NCBI RefSeq assembly: GCF_001661345.1
Contig: NW_017962932.1
Coordinates: forward strand, 62,001 to 126,000
Length of the DNA stretch: 64,000 nucleotides
From: Ascoidea rubescens DSM 1968
Lineage: Eukaryota > Ascomycota > Saccharomycetes > Ascoideales > Ascoideaceae
Direction of reading: 5' to 3'
The position numbers were made by a program, and so were the translations under genes. The notes beneath the pieces are model-generated. The model saw nothing but the letters and a program-made list of their open reading frames with translations, was not told where the DNA came from and ran no database searches. Shown piece after piece: positions 55,614 to 64,000 of the stretch (its first letter is position 1; the number at the start of each line of letters is the position of its first letter).

Positions 55614-57488
55614 ATGAGCAATTCCATAGAGGGGTTGTTTCCAAACACAATAAGCTATGCTAACTTGCCTTTTGACTTAATTGACTTGGTTTTTTCCTAT
55701 TTGCCTAAGAGCCAAATCTGGTTATTCACTCTATCAGATACAAAATCATTCCAATATCAGGCATGGAAACATTTGTTCAAAAAAATCTCTTTAGGTGGTT
55801 TGTTTTTTTCCGACGCATTTTTAACAATTGACGTTAAAGATTTTTATATGTTTGGTGATCGGTTCATTCAGTATACTCATAGTTTAATTATAAATTTGGA
55901 TTTGATTCTTATGGATATGAATATTAATATTGCACCAGTATTCTATATTTTTATGGCAAAACAAAATTTAAAGTCAGCCTCTTTTATATTTTTTGAAGAA
56001 ACTTCCAAACTAGATTTGGATTCAAAAGAAATCCAGACCTATTGTACTACACTTTGGGTGATTAATAATTTAGTTAAATCTCTATTAGTATCAAATACTG
56101 AGTCCTTAATTAATCTTACAATTGATTTTAATGACTTTCCGAATTTTGAATATGATCTTTCTTTTCTCAAGCTTTTAAATCGTTGCTGTCACCTTAAAAA
56201 ACTTAAGGTATTATTTCCCACCAGAAATATTTCCACGGATACTATATTTTTTTTAAAACAAAACAATATTGAATTTTCTCTGACACTATCTTCTTTTAAA
56301 CTTTTCAATTCTCAAAAGATTTCTCATTGTTTAAATACATTTACTAATTTAAAACGCTTAATTCTATTCGATTGTCAAATTTTTCGCATTGACAATTTTT
56401 CCTCTTTAATAAATTTAGAATATTTATCATTAGCTCATAATTATATTTATGAAATCGATCCAAATATTTTTTTTCCAAAATTGAAAGTTTTAGATTTAAA
56501 ATATAACAATCTTTGTTCTATTCCAAAAATACTATTTTTGTCAAATTTAAAATATTTAGATGTGTCTTATAATTACATCTCTGATATTCAAGATTTATCA
56601 AATTTGAGAAAACTCCAGGAATTTAAAGCTCATAACAATCTCATTTCAGATGTCCAATCACTTAATAACTTGACTAATCTTAAAACATTATTTTTGGCTA
56701 ATAATGAAATTGTGGATATTTCTCCATTATCAAGACTAGTCAATTTGGTTAGCTTAGAATTAAGTTTTAATTCAATTACTAAAGCTTTGATTTTTAATAA
56801 TTTCAAATCTCTTCAATTCTTACTGTTATGTGACAATGAAATTAATAAATTTCATATATCAGATGATTCACAGCTACTATCTTTAACACAATTGAATTTG
56901 GCAAACAATAAATTATCCACTTTGAAAAACATCGATAAATTAATTAATTTGAAAGGTTTAGTTGTATCGTCAAACAAACTTACAGAACTATCTGATGGGA
57001 TTTTAAATTTAAAAGAATTAACAAGTTTATATTTGACTGACAATGAAATCAAAGGTTGCTTCACAATAAAAAATGGCTACTTTAATAAATTAAAATTTTT
57101 TGAAATCAATAACAATTTAATTTCAAATATAAAAATTGAAAATAATTCTCTTCAAAATGTGATTAGTTTGAGTTTAACACATAATCAGCTTCAAAAAATT
57201 GAGTTTATAAATAATGAAGAATCCATTTTTAACTCTTTCTTACCAAGAATTGAAAATTTAAAATTGAACAATAATCAAATCGAGTCAATGGAATGGCTAA
57301 AGGATATTGCTTTCAATTCAAGATTAAAATTTGTCAATTTATCTGGTAACAAGATCAAAACAATCGAAAAATTAAACAATTTACAATACTTGCATATTTT
57401 TAACTTAGCACAAAACAAAATTAACAATTACACCAATTTAAGCTTCTATTCTCAAGTCCAAGATTTAATCCTCAAAGCAAAATATTGA
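55614..57488 (+). CDS. F-box and leucine-rich-repeat protein (uncharacterised)
   Basis: A 624-residue protein. An F-box-like segment lies at about 17-60 (LPFDLIDLVFSYLPKSQIWLF...AWKHLFKKISL), which would bind Skp1 in an SCF ubiquitin ligase. From about residue 245 to the end run roughly 15 leucine-rich repeats of 21-24 residues, of the SDS22-like type (LKTLFLANNEIVDISPLSRL, LKFVNLSGNKIKTIEKLNNL). The middle (70-240) is hydrophobic and unassigned. No orthologue comes to mind in S. cerevisiae; it may belong to a lineage-expanded LRR family. Low GC throughout. Start at ATG 55614 with TATAAA-like sequence about 120 bases upstream. Substrate unknown. Confidence 0.75.
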   Translation: MSNSIEGLFPNTISYANLPFDLIDLVFSYLPKSQIWLFTLSDTKSFQYQAWKHLFKKISLGGLFFSDAFLTIDVKDFYMFGDRFIQYTHSLIINLDLILMDMNINIAPVFYIFMAKQNLKSASFIFFEETSKLDLDSKEIQTYCTTLWVINNLVKSLLVSNTESLINLTIDFNDFPNFEYDLSFLKLLNRCCHLKKLKVLFPTRNISTDTIFFLKQNNIEFSLTLSSFKLFNSQKISHCLNTFTNLKRLILFDCQIFRIDNFSSLINLEYLSLAHNYIYEIDPNIFFPKLKVLDLKYNNLCSIPKILFLSNLKYLDVSYNYISDIQDLSNLRKLQEFKAHNNLISDVQSLNNLTNLKTLFLANNEIVDISPLSRLVNLVSLELSFNSITKALIFNNFKSLQFLLLCDNEINKFHISDDSQLLSLTQLNLANNKLSTLKNIDKLINLKGLVVSSNKLTELSDGILNLKELTSLYLTDNEIKGCFTIKNGYFNKLKFFEINNNLISNIKIENNSLQNVISLSLTHNQLQKIEFINNEESIFNSFLPRIENLKLNNNQIESMEWLKDIAFNSRLKFVNLSGNKIKTIEKLNNLQYLHIFNLAQNKINNYTNLSFYSQVQDLILKAKY

Positions 57489-58443
57489 CATCCAATGTAA
57501 TACACCCTTTGTAGACTACTGACTAGACTCATCCAGCATCACTTAACTTTATTTAAGTTCATCCAACTTCATTTAGCTTCATATAGCTTTATAGATAAAA
57601 TTATATACAATTAAATCAATACAATAGCATTTTTGCATCTCTCTTTCGAAATCTATCAGAAACAATAGAATAAAAAATCTGTTTGATCCTCATTCAATCC
57701 TTATTCGAAATTTTCTCTATGTTCCAGAATTTTGAATTGGATTTGGACTTGGATCTGAAACCGGATTTTAATATGAAGTCGGATTTGGAACTGAATTCGG
57801 AACTTTGTTGGAAAGCTCGGAAAAACTATTTCATCCAAATACTTCCACAGCTCATGAATTCAAGGCAATGGAAAGAAACAGAACAGAACGATGGAACCAC
57901 AGCTCTGAGGAGCAATATTTATTTGATTTAATTATTTATAGGATGCAACTCGCTATCCTGACAGATTGTTTTATCTTTTGGAGGAGTATACTCTTTTGAT
58001 GGCTTGTGCTGCTTTGATGGTAATATAATCGTTATGAATGATGATAAGTCCGAAAGCTACCAGTTGGTGTGATTCTAGTGAATAGATATACTTTAATTGA
58101 GACAACAAAATGAATCTTTATTTCAATTTGCTAAAACACAAAGTGTGTTATTCTGAGCAAAAAAGAATGATATTGCTTTCGTCTAAAAACATTTCAATCA
58201 GCTTCTACAAAGGTTGTGAAATTACATTTGGCGATGTAAAAATCATTGAGTATTGCTTCAGAAAACTAAAAAAATTAAGAAAATATAAAAAATTTTATTG
58301 TTTATCATGATTATAATAACAAACATTTTTAATTTCCTAAATTTTATTTTATTTATTTCATGGATTTACTTATAAATTGATATGTTTTAAAAAGGAGATG
58401 AAATAAACCTAATTTGCTCGCTTATTAATATAAGTTCAAACTA
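57489..58443. other. Spacer between F-box/LRR and surface-protein genes
   Basis: 955 bases. It opens with decayed TTCATCCAACTT/TTCATTTAGCTT-like repeats (57525-57590). Two small ATG frames (57719-57931, 70 codons, with LDLDLDLKPD; 58110-58310, 66 codons, Lys-rich end) have no recognisable features; I do not call them genes. Confidence 0.45.
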
Positions 58444-59313
58444 TCACAATAACAAGATGGTTCCAAATACAGCAACAAAAAACTCAAGTCGTATATTTTT
58501 CTTTTTAGCGGTATCAAAGACAGCATTTCTTGAGCTTTCACTAGAAATAGAATCACTATTAATACCATATAAGTATGATGTTGAGATGGTAGAACAGACC
58601 ACATAAATTTCTACACTAATAAGATCAGAAGAACTGGACTCAAAAACATCGGTGTTGACAGCATTTGAATCGACAGCATTGGGGTCAACAGCATTGGGGT
58701 CGACAGCATTTGGATCAACAGCATTGGGGTCAACAGCATTGGGGTCAACAGCATTGGGGTCAACAGCATTGGGGTCAACAGCATTGGGGTCAACAGCATT
58801 TGGATCAACAGCATTTGGATCAACAGCATTGGGGTCAACAGCATTGGGGTCAACAGCATTTGGATCAACAGCATTTGGATCGTTGGTATTTTGATCTAAC
58901 ATAATTGTGTTTATAAGATTTGGATCAATATTGGGATTAACATCTATATCAATGTCATGATTATTGTGTGTAGTATGAATTATTGTTTTATATGAAATAG
59001 TGGTTAGTGGAGTATTGATATTTAATGTATTGGTTACATATGGTGGTTCTGGAGTTTTTGTTGCTACTGAAGTAGTTATTAAAGGTTGGTTTTGAATTTT
59101 AGTAGTTTGAATTTTATATGTATTAGTTGTTTGGGTTATTGATTTAAAACTCTTTGTTGAATTATCATTATTTTTATCAGAATCTTTTTTATCAGCAGCG
59201 TTGCTCTTGATTATTTCCAAAATAGTTTTAAAAATCCTATTTCTAGGAATTGGAGAAGATTGTGAGACTGAGGTAAAAAATGTTAAAACTAAAAGAAAGA
59301 CTAAAAATTTCAT
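58444..59313 (-). CDS. Small cell-surface protein with DPNAV tandem repeats, probably GPI-anchored
   Basis: A 289-residue protein starting at ATG 59311-59313. Signal peptide MKFLVFLLVLTFFTSVSQS, then a Lys/Asn/Thr-rich region, a Thr-rich segment (TNTYKIQTTKIQ, VATKTPEPPYVTNT), fourteen DPNAV units plus one DSNAV (about 145-219), a short Ser/Asp segment, and a hydrophobic C-terminus (EFFVAVFGTILLL) preceded by small residues (SSESSRNA), as in GPI-anchor signals. The composition fits a yeast cell-wall protein or adhesin-like surface protein. No family recognised. The longer frame starts with TTG and is rejected. Confidence 0.68.
   Translation of the reverse strand: MKFLVFLLVLTFFTSVSQSSPIPRNRIFKTILEIIKSNAADKKDSDKNNDNSTKSFKSITQTTNTYKIQTTKIQNQPLITTSVATKTPEPPYVTNTLNINTPLTTISYKTIIHTTHNNHDIDIDVNPNIDPNLINTIMLDQNTNDPNAVDPNAVDPNAVDPNAVDPNAVDPNAVDPNAVDPNAVDPNAVDPNAVDPNAVDPNAVDPNAVDPNAVDSNAVNTDVFESSSSDLISVEIYVVCSTISTSYLYGINSDSISSESSRNAVFDTAKKKNIRLEFFVAVFGTILLL
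58657..58881 (-). repeat. 15-bp minisatellite, 15 units, encoding DPNAV
   Basis: Fifteen 15-base units with two main variants (plus strand ending GGGGTC or TGGATC, i.e. GAC CCC or GAT CCA). The variant order on the plus strand after the first unit is A A B A A A A A B B A A B B, indicating duplications of multi-unit blocks. Confidence 0.96.
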
Positions 59314-60264
59314 TTTTTTGATTAAAATTACCAAATGAAAAATAATAATTAACGATATGTTTCAATAGAAAAATAAAACACTTCAAACAAAAATTACAAC
59401 ACAATATGAAAAAAAAAGTAATTTAAATTATTTATAATAATTTAAATAAGAAATTTAATCTGTTATAATTTACAGCTAAGAACTTTTATTTGGAGAGTTT
59501 AAACTTTTCAAATTAACTAAAACCAAATTTTGCTTAATTATTCTTTAAATTAATACAAGGATAATTTAAAAACAAACCTTCTAAAAATTAATCTTTAGAA
59601 AATTTTTCATTATCCTATTTGGTCACTTTTAAAATGGTAAAAGAAAAATCGTAAAATATCTGAAAACAGCATTCTTAAGATAAAATGAGCTAGATTTATT
59701 ATTAAAATATAGGTCTATGTTTTTTTCAAAGCTTTATTGAATATTATTAAAAAATATTACAGGCTTTATTATCTGTACTCTTAGGTTACTCAAATCTTCC
59801 AATCAAAAGTACTATGTTGAAAAACTAATATCTATGATAGTCTTTTATATTTTGGAAGCTGAAATTGATCACTATTTTACGAACAAAGGAAAACCCCTAA
59901 GTTGATATATAATTAAATTTTAACTTTCAGTTTGTTTTCAATTTATCGGGTCTCAAAACAAATATTTACAATCAGAGAGAAAAGTTTACTTACGAAACTC
60001 ATTGTGAATTTAAAAATGAAAGAGGCTTTGAATGTAACAATTAAATTAAATGATACTAAAATGAGAATTTAAAAAAACTAAACAATAAAAGAAATAATAA
60101 ACAAAAACGATGAAAGAAGTAAAAATATAGAAAAATGAAAGTTTTAGTGAAAATATAACGAAAGTTTTAACAAAAAAAATTATTAAAAAATACAAAAAAT
60201 AAAAAACCCGGCATAAAATGTGTACATGTTAAATAAAATTGGAAAGCAATTATACTTAAATTAT
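59314..60264. other. AT-rich gene-free region between surface-protein gene and pseudo-ATPase
   Basis: 951 bases, extremely AT-rich, no credible frame and no GC island. It contains the upstream flank of the surface-protein gene and the 3' flank of the ATPase-like gene. Confidence 0.5.
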
Positions 60265-63200
60265 TCAAGTTTTAAGCGTCTTGTAATATTGGATAGAAAG
60301 ATTGGTATATAGAATTATGGAACTGACAATAATAACCAGAATCATTGATATTCTTGGATTAAATAGGTTAAATCCAAATATGTATTCTCCTAATCCACCA
60401 ATCAAGATATTCATCACTATAGTAAACATTGTAATGATTACTAAATCAATTTTAAATCTGCCAATAATCGTTTTTGAGAATTCCATTATAAAAATCAAAT
60501 TTTTTAAATGCTTATCAATTATTATAATATTGCAATTTTTATTAAAAATTTGATTGCTGTTTGAAATCAAGGAAATATTGATGTCACCTAATGATGAGAA
60601 TAACATTGAATCAATTTCATTATTAATATTTTCATTAATTATACAAATATTATTGTCAAATTTTTTATTCCTTAAATCACCTAGAAAAATATCATATCCA
60701 ATAGTATCACTAACTAATCTTTGTTTTAATAGTTTAATTTTTTCAAATTTTTCATGGGGCAACAATTGTTTCCAGATCAAGTTTTCGTTAATATTTAAGG
60801 CCTTTAATATTTTATAATAAATATCTTCTTCGTTGTTGAATTTTTTGGATTCAAGAGAGGGATAATTAACGGAAGAAGAGGAAGATGAGTTTGAAGAAAT
60901 AATCGAAGAAACTCCAGAAGTAGGAGTTGATCCAAGTTCTGAAGATGATGCCAAAGTTGAGCCTGATATTGTTGTTGTTAAAGGACTTTCATTTTTGTTA
61001 CTATTGTTATTATTACTAGCATTAGTATCATTTTTCAAGTCATACATAAAGCCAGTTCTATAATCACTATCCTGCAAGTATTTAATTAAATGAACAAAAT
61101 CCTTTTTAACATTGTAATTAACTAAAGAAAAGATTCCAGATAATTCATTATTAATGACAATGTAGATCAATGAGTCTAAAGTAATTTTGGTACCATTACT
61201 TTTCCCCAAGGTATCAACATTATTTGGATTGTTATTGTAGTTACTAATGATTTTATTAAATTCAGGGTCTTTCTCTAAGTTTTTAACAAAATTTTTATCA
61301 AATAGATTAATATTACCTATTTTCACATCAAATCTAATATTATCGACATCGATTGTGCTAAAAATTCCTCTACCGATGACATCTTCAAAGTAGATACAAT
61401 TTGCACCATTATTTTTATTATATTTTTGAATAATTTTACGAATTTTGCTAAAGTCTTCTTTGTTGTTTTTTAAGATTGAGTTACTAATTGGTTTATTGAT
61501 TAATGATTCGGAAGCTATAACAATTTTCCACCAAGTCTCTGAGCTTTCTTTCCAAATACCGAATAATTCAAAGATTTTAATATTGTTATTATTGTAGTTG
61601 CTATAGATGTTTAAAATACTCAAGTTATTGAAGATCATTACTTTAATTTTTGTTAAATTTTCAAAGATTTTTAGATTAAAATTTTTGATGTAAATGCCGT
61701 TAACAATATTAGCATGAATTGAGACTACTAATAGAGTTGGTTCAATGAATAATAGTAGAGTTGGAGAGGAGATGATTAAGGAAGAGATGCATTTATCTAT
61801 TTTAAGATTTGGATTGAAACTTTTGATGATATCTAGATCTAAATCCGGGCTATCATTTGAATCAGAATCCAAAGTAGAATCGGAATCAGAATCCTCGTAT
61901 TTTTTCCAAAAATTCAAGAAATACAAAGAGGAAAATAAGATAAATAATAGAATGAAAATAATGTATCTTAAGAAATATTGTAGATCTGAATAATTTTTAG
62001 CTTTGTATTGTTTTGTATTGAAAAAATTTAAGTAATTTTTAATGTTATTATTCAAGATATTGACGGAGTTGTCGTTATTGATGTAGTTTTCTGGGTTGAA
62101 GTTGAGGTTTTTAGTGGGGTTGTAGGTGTTATCAATGTTGTTGTTGTTGTTGTTGTTATTATTTTTATTAAAAAGATCGTTTGAGTTGTACATTGTAATG
62201 TTATTAAATTTGTCAAAAGTATCAATAATTGAGGAGTCATCGTTGTTAGTGTTGAGGATTTGATTAGTTAGAATGTCTTGATTTTTTTGGAAATTGTTGA
62301 TAAAGTTGTTGTCATTATTAGAGGAGGGAGGTTGGTCATTTAAAGATAGGTTAATATCTGGATCATTATTGGAATTGTTAGTTTCTATGTTTATGTTATT
62401 GTTTGTATTGGAGTTGAGAGAAATGTTTGAGTTAATTTTTCTGTTAATGGTATTGAAATTTGTATAGTTGTTATTGTAATTATTGTTGATGTTGTTGATA
62501 TTTATATTTATATTTTTTTTGTAGTAATATTTCAAGAATTCATTGCAAATTCTTTTATTTGATTCCTTTTTCAAATAATGGTTGGCCAAGATAATTGAGA
62601 GGTTGATGTTATTCAAGGAGAGAGCGTTTAGATTTGACAAATTTTTCAAGAACAAGATTTGGTAGAAGATAGTTAGGAGAATTAAATTTGAGATTAGAAT
62701 GTAATAAAAGTTCAAAGTGAGGATTTTTGTCAATATGAATTTTAAATTTGAGTTGAAGGAGTTTTTAATGAAGAAAAAGGAAGAGCTATTTGAACTGAGA
62801 CTGGTGTTGATTTTGTTGTTGATGATGCTGTTATTGAGGTTTGTGTTTTGCGAGGAGTTATCGTTAAAGACGTTTAAATAGATAAAAGAGCCAAAAATGA
62901 AGTGTAAGCAAAGATATAAATCTAGGGAGAGATAAAAAAAGGACATAAAGTATAGTTTATTAAGATGATTGTAGTGGTAGATTGAGATGGATATCAATAA
63001 GGAGATCAATAGGGTTAGAGTAGCAGAGCAGTAGAATAATTTTTTGAAATTCAAGTTGTTTTTGTTGATGTTTGTGGTGGTGTTGTTGGCGTTGTTTTTG
63101 TTGATGTTGAAGTTGGAGTTGAACCTGCTGGTGTAACTGTCATTGAGATTTAGGATGCTGTTTACGTCGTTTAGTATGGAGTGAATTTTGTTTGAGGTGA

Positions 63201-63540
63201 TCAAGTTTGAGTTGTATAGGATGTTAATCTTTTTGAAGTTTGGAGAGATTAGCAAGTCCTTGATTCCCTGGTAGTTGATGAACTGGGACTGGATAAGATT
63301 GATTAGTTCGTTGGTGATCTGGCCGTTGATTCTGATGGTCTCGCTGGTTAGGTTTATGTTGGGGATGGTGTCGCTGCTGCTGTTGATGGAGACAGGGTTT
63401 GTACCAGAGAGGACCTCTATCAGAGTGCTGTCGAGATCAAAGTAGTTTCTGGTGGAGGAGCCCAAGCTGGCAGCAAGAGGGTCAGTGGGGGTGGTGAAGT
63501 AGGAGTTGAAGAGGTAGTAGCCTACCAAAGAGAGAGCCAT
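60265..63540 (-). CDS. P1B-type (copper) ATPase homologue with all catalytic motifs lost (pseudoenzyme)
   Basis: 1,091 residues from ATG 63538-63540. Layout: heavy-metal-associated-like domain (about 67-130), about four helices (250-400), an Asn-rich replacement of the actuator domain (about 400-540), helices 5-6, P/N-domain remnant (600-990) and two final helices. Motif by motif: GMTCxxC reads GQITNEL (73-79); CPC reads SPT (592-594) in ISSPTLLLFIEPT; FDKTGT reads FNNLSI, with Asn638 for the phosphorylated Asp; the HP His is Lys683; TGDN reads YDLK (833-836); GDGIND reads NENINN (969-974). No TGE motif seen. Retained: spacing, VNGIYIK, the N-domain VIGRGI and KIGN, and C-terminal topology. 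It cannot pump by the known mechanism; role unknown. Ccc2 ancestry is inferred. Confidence 0.78.
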   Translation of the reverse strand: MALSLVGYYLFNSYFTTPTDPLAASLGSSTRNYFDLDSTLIEVLSGTNPVSINSSSDTIPNINLTSETIRINGQITNELINLIQSQFINYQGIKDLLISPNFKKINILYNSNLITSNKIHSILNDVNSILNLNDSYTSRFNSNFNINKNNANNTTTNINKNNLNFKKLFYCSATLTLLISLLISISIYHYNHLNKLYFMSFFYLSLDLYLCLHFIFGSFIYLNVFNDNSSQNTNLNNSIINNKINTSLSSNSSSFFFIKNSFNSNLKFILTKILTLNFYYILISNLILLTIFYQILFLKNLSNLNALSLNNINLSIILANHYLKKESNKRICNEFLKYYYKKNINININNINNNYNNNYTNFNTINRKINSNISLNSNTNNNINIETNNSNNDPDINLSLNDQPPSSNNDNNFINNFQKNQDILTNQILNTNNDDSSIIDTFDKFNNITMYNSNDLFNKNNNNNNNNNIDNTYNPTKNLNFNPENYINNDNSVNILNNNIKNYLNFFNTKQYKAKNYSDLQYFLRYIIFILLFILFSSLYFLNFWKKYEDSDSDSTLDSDSNDSPDLDLDIIKSFNPNLKIDKCISSLIISSPTLLLFIEPTLLVVSIHANIVNGIYIKNFNLKIFENLTKIKVMIFNNLSILNIYSNYNNNNIKIFELFGIWKESSETWWKIVIASESLINKPISNSILKNNKEDFSKIRKIIQKYNKNNGANCIYFEDVIGRGIFSTIDVDNIRFDVKIGNINLFDKNFVKNLEKDPEFNKIISNYNNNPNNVDTLGKSNGTKITLDSLIYIVINNELSGIFSLVNYNVKKDFVHLIKYLQDSDYRTGFMYDLKNDTNASNNNNSNKNESPLTTTISGSTLASSSELGSTPTSGVSSIISSNSSSSSSVNYPSLESKKFNNEEDIYYKILKALNINENLIWKQLLPHEKFEKIKLLKQRLVSDTIGYDIFLGDLRNKKFDNNICIINENINNEIDSMLFSSLGDINISLISNSNQIFNKNCNIIIIDKHLKNLIFIMEFSKTIIGRFKIDLVIITMFTIVMNILIGGLGEYIFGFNLFNPRISMILVIIVSSIILYTNLSIQYYKTLKT

Positions 63541-64000
63541 TGTGGAGGAGGAGTGCTGAAGGGCAGGGAAGCAGGAGCAGAAGCAGAGACGGAGGCAGAG
63601 GCAGAAGCAAAAACAGAGGCAGAAGCAGAAGCAGAAGCAACAGAGGAAGAAGAACAAAGAAAACAAACGACCAAACCAGAGTCGACAACAGCAGGTTAAA
63701 TACCACTCCTCCAGCACGCCCAAATAGGAAACTTCTCTCGATATAATCAACGCAGGCCCTAAACACGTCCCGCAGTCCTGGTGCGTCGCTTGTCGTTCCC
63801 TGTGCGCGGTACGAGACCGTCAAACGCCTGGCACGTGAGACGGATTCTCTTAAGGACTACGGATTGGTAAGCATGCCGTAAGCTGCCACAGAGCCAGAGC
63901 AAACGAGAACAGGTTTCAGGGCTGGTGTAAGTGTACTACTTAGTGATTAGTGATTAGTGTAGAGTCGAGTAAAGAGTAAGTGAAGTTGTGCAACAGCATC
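63541..64000. promoter_or_regulatory. Upstream region of the ATPase-like gene with GC island
   Basis: 460 bases to the window end. 63540-63660 is a run of CAGAAGCAGAGGCAGAG-type AG-rich repeats, read on the gene's strand as a CT-rich leader. 63700-63860 is GC-rich with CACGTG at 63832-63837. AGTGATTAGTGATTAGTG repeats at 63940-63958. Any gene beyond the edge cannot be seen. Confidence 0.5.

Noticed and set aside
57719-58310. Two small ATG frames of 70 and 66 codons
   Set aside because: Low-complexity or featureless, no conserved pattern; could be chance or relics, so not called as genes.
58657-58881. Regular 15-base repeats that could suggest a CRISPR-like array
   Set aside because: Directly tandem with no spacers, in frame within a protein-coding gene of a eukaryote; it is a coding minisatellite.
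63541-63750. 70-codon Cys/Phe/Leu-rich extension of the ATPase-like protein
   Set aside because: Translation of a CT-rich repeat leader; the Cys-rich look is a by-product and not a metal-binding domain.

Overview
The window is nuclear DNA of a budding yeast (Saccharomycotina). It is AT-rich and gene-dense, and nearly every gene is intron-free. The two spliced genes carry yeast-type signals (GTAAGT and a TACTAAC branch site 17-23 bases before AG). About twenty proteins are recognisable orthologues of Saccharomyces cerevisiae genes. Conserved proteins and GC-rich coding stretches almost never use CTG for leucine; the few CTG codons sit in disordered or serine-rich stretches. Together with a Tbf1-type palindrome upstream of a ribosomal protein gene, this points to a lineage outside Saccharomycetaceae, probably one with a reassigned or ambiguous CUG codon. 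All translations here assume the standard code.

Layout. 0-6.3 kb: RCH1 (5' part only), FOX2, ARA2, SUB1. 6.9-13.1 kb: a long zinc-cluster regulator resembling ASG1, and MEX67. 14.3-35.4 kb: DBP2 (intron), RPC19, AZF1, CYB5, BZZ1, ARF3, RPS7 (intron), the ADP/ATP carrier, a LAA2-like clathrin accessory protein and an ECM3-type transporter. Several of these lie on two duplicated S. cerevisiae blocks (chromosomes XIV and XV), so this looks like the unduplicated ancestral order. 36-37 kb: an unrecognised acidic protein, then 2.6 kb without a gene. 39.7-49.3 kb: a butanediol-dehydrogenase-type enzyme, RPO41, CCS1 and ARP9. 49.6-63.5 kb is the least conserved part: a secreted pepsin-fold protein without its catalytic motifs, a large duplicated membrane protein, an F-box/leucine-rich-repeat protein, a repeat-bearing cell-surface protein, and a P1B-type (copper) ATPase that has lost every catalytic motif yet keeps a 1,091-codon open frame. 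No transposon, virus-like element, tRNA or rRNA was seen.

Base composition is patterned. Most upstream regions carry a GC-rich island (clearest at 17.64-17.90, 25.48-26.11, 29.09-29.28, 31.35-31.56, 37.57-38.06, 41.64-41.91 and 63.4-63.9 kb), and the effect spills into the adjoining ends of coding regions. Convergent 3' regions are extremely AT-rich with simple repeats. The 54.3-60.3 kb block has almost no such islands.

The genes are mostly unrelated housekeeping functions: peroxisomal beta-oxidation, transcription and RNA metabolism, mitochondrial energy and transcription, copper handling, and vesicle and actin traffic. The most unusual items are the two apparent pseudoenzymes (dead copper ATPase, dead aspartic protease), the perfect 27-bp hairpin inside the DBP2 intron, the CTG avoidance, and the interleaved synteny.
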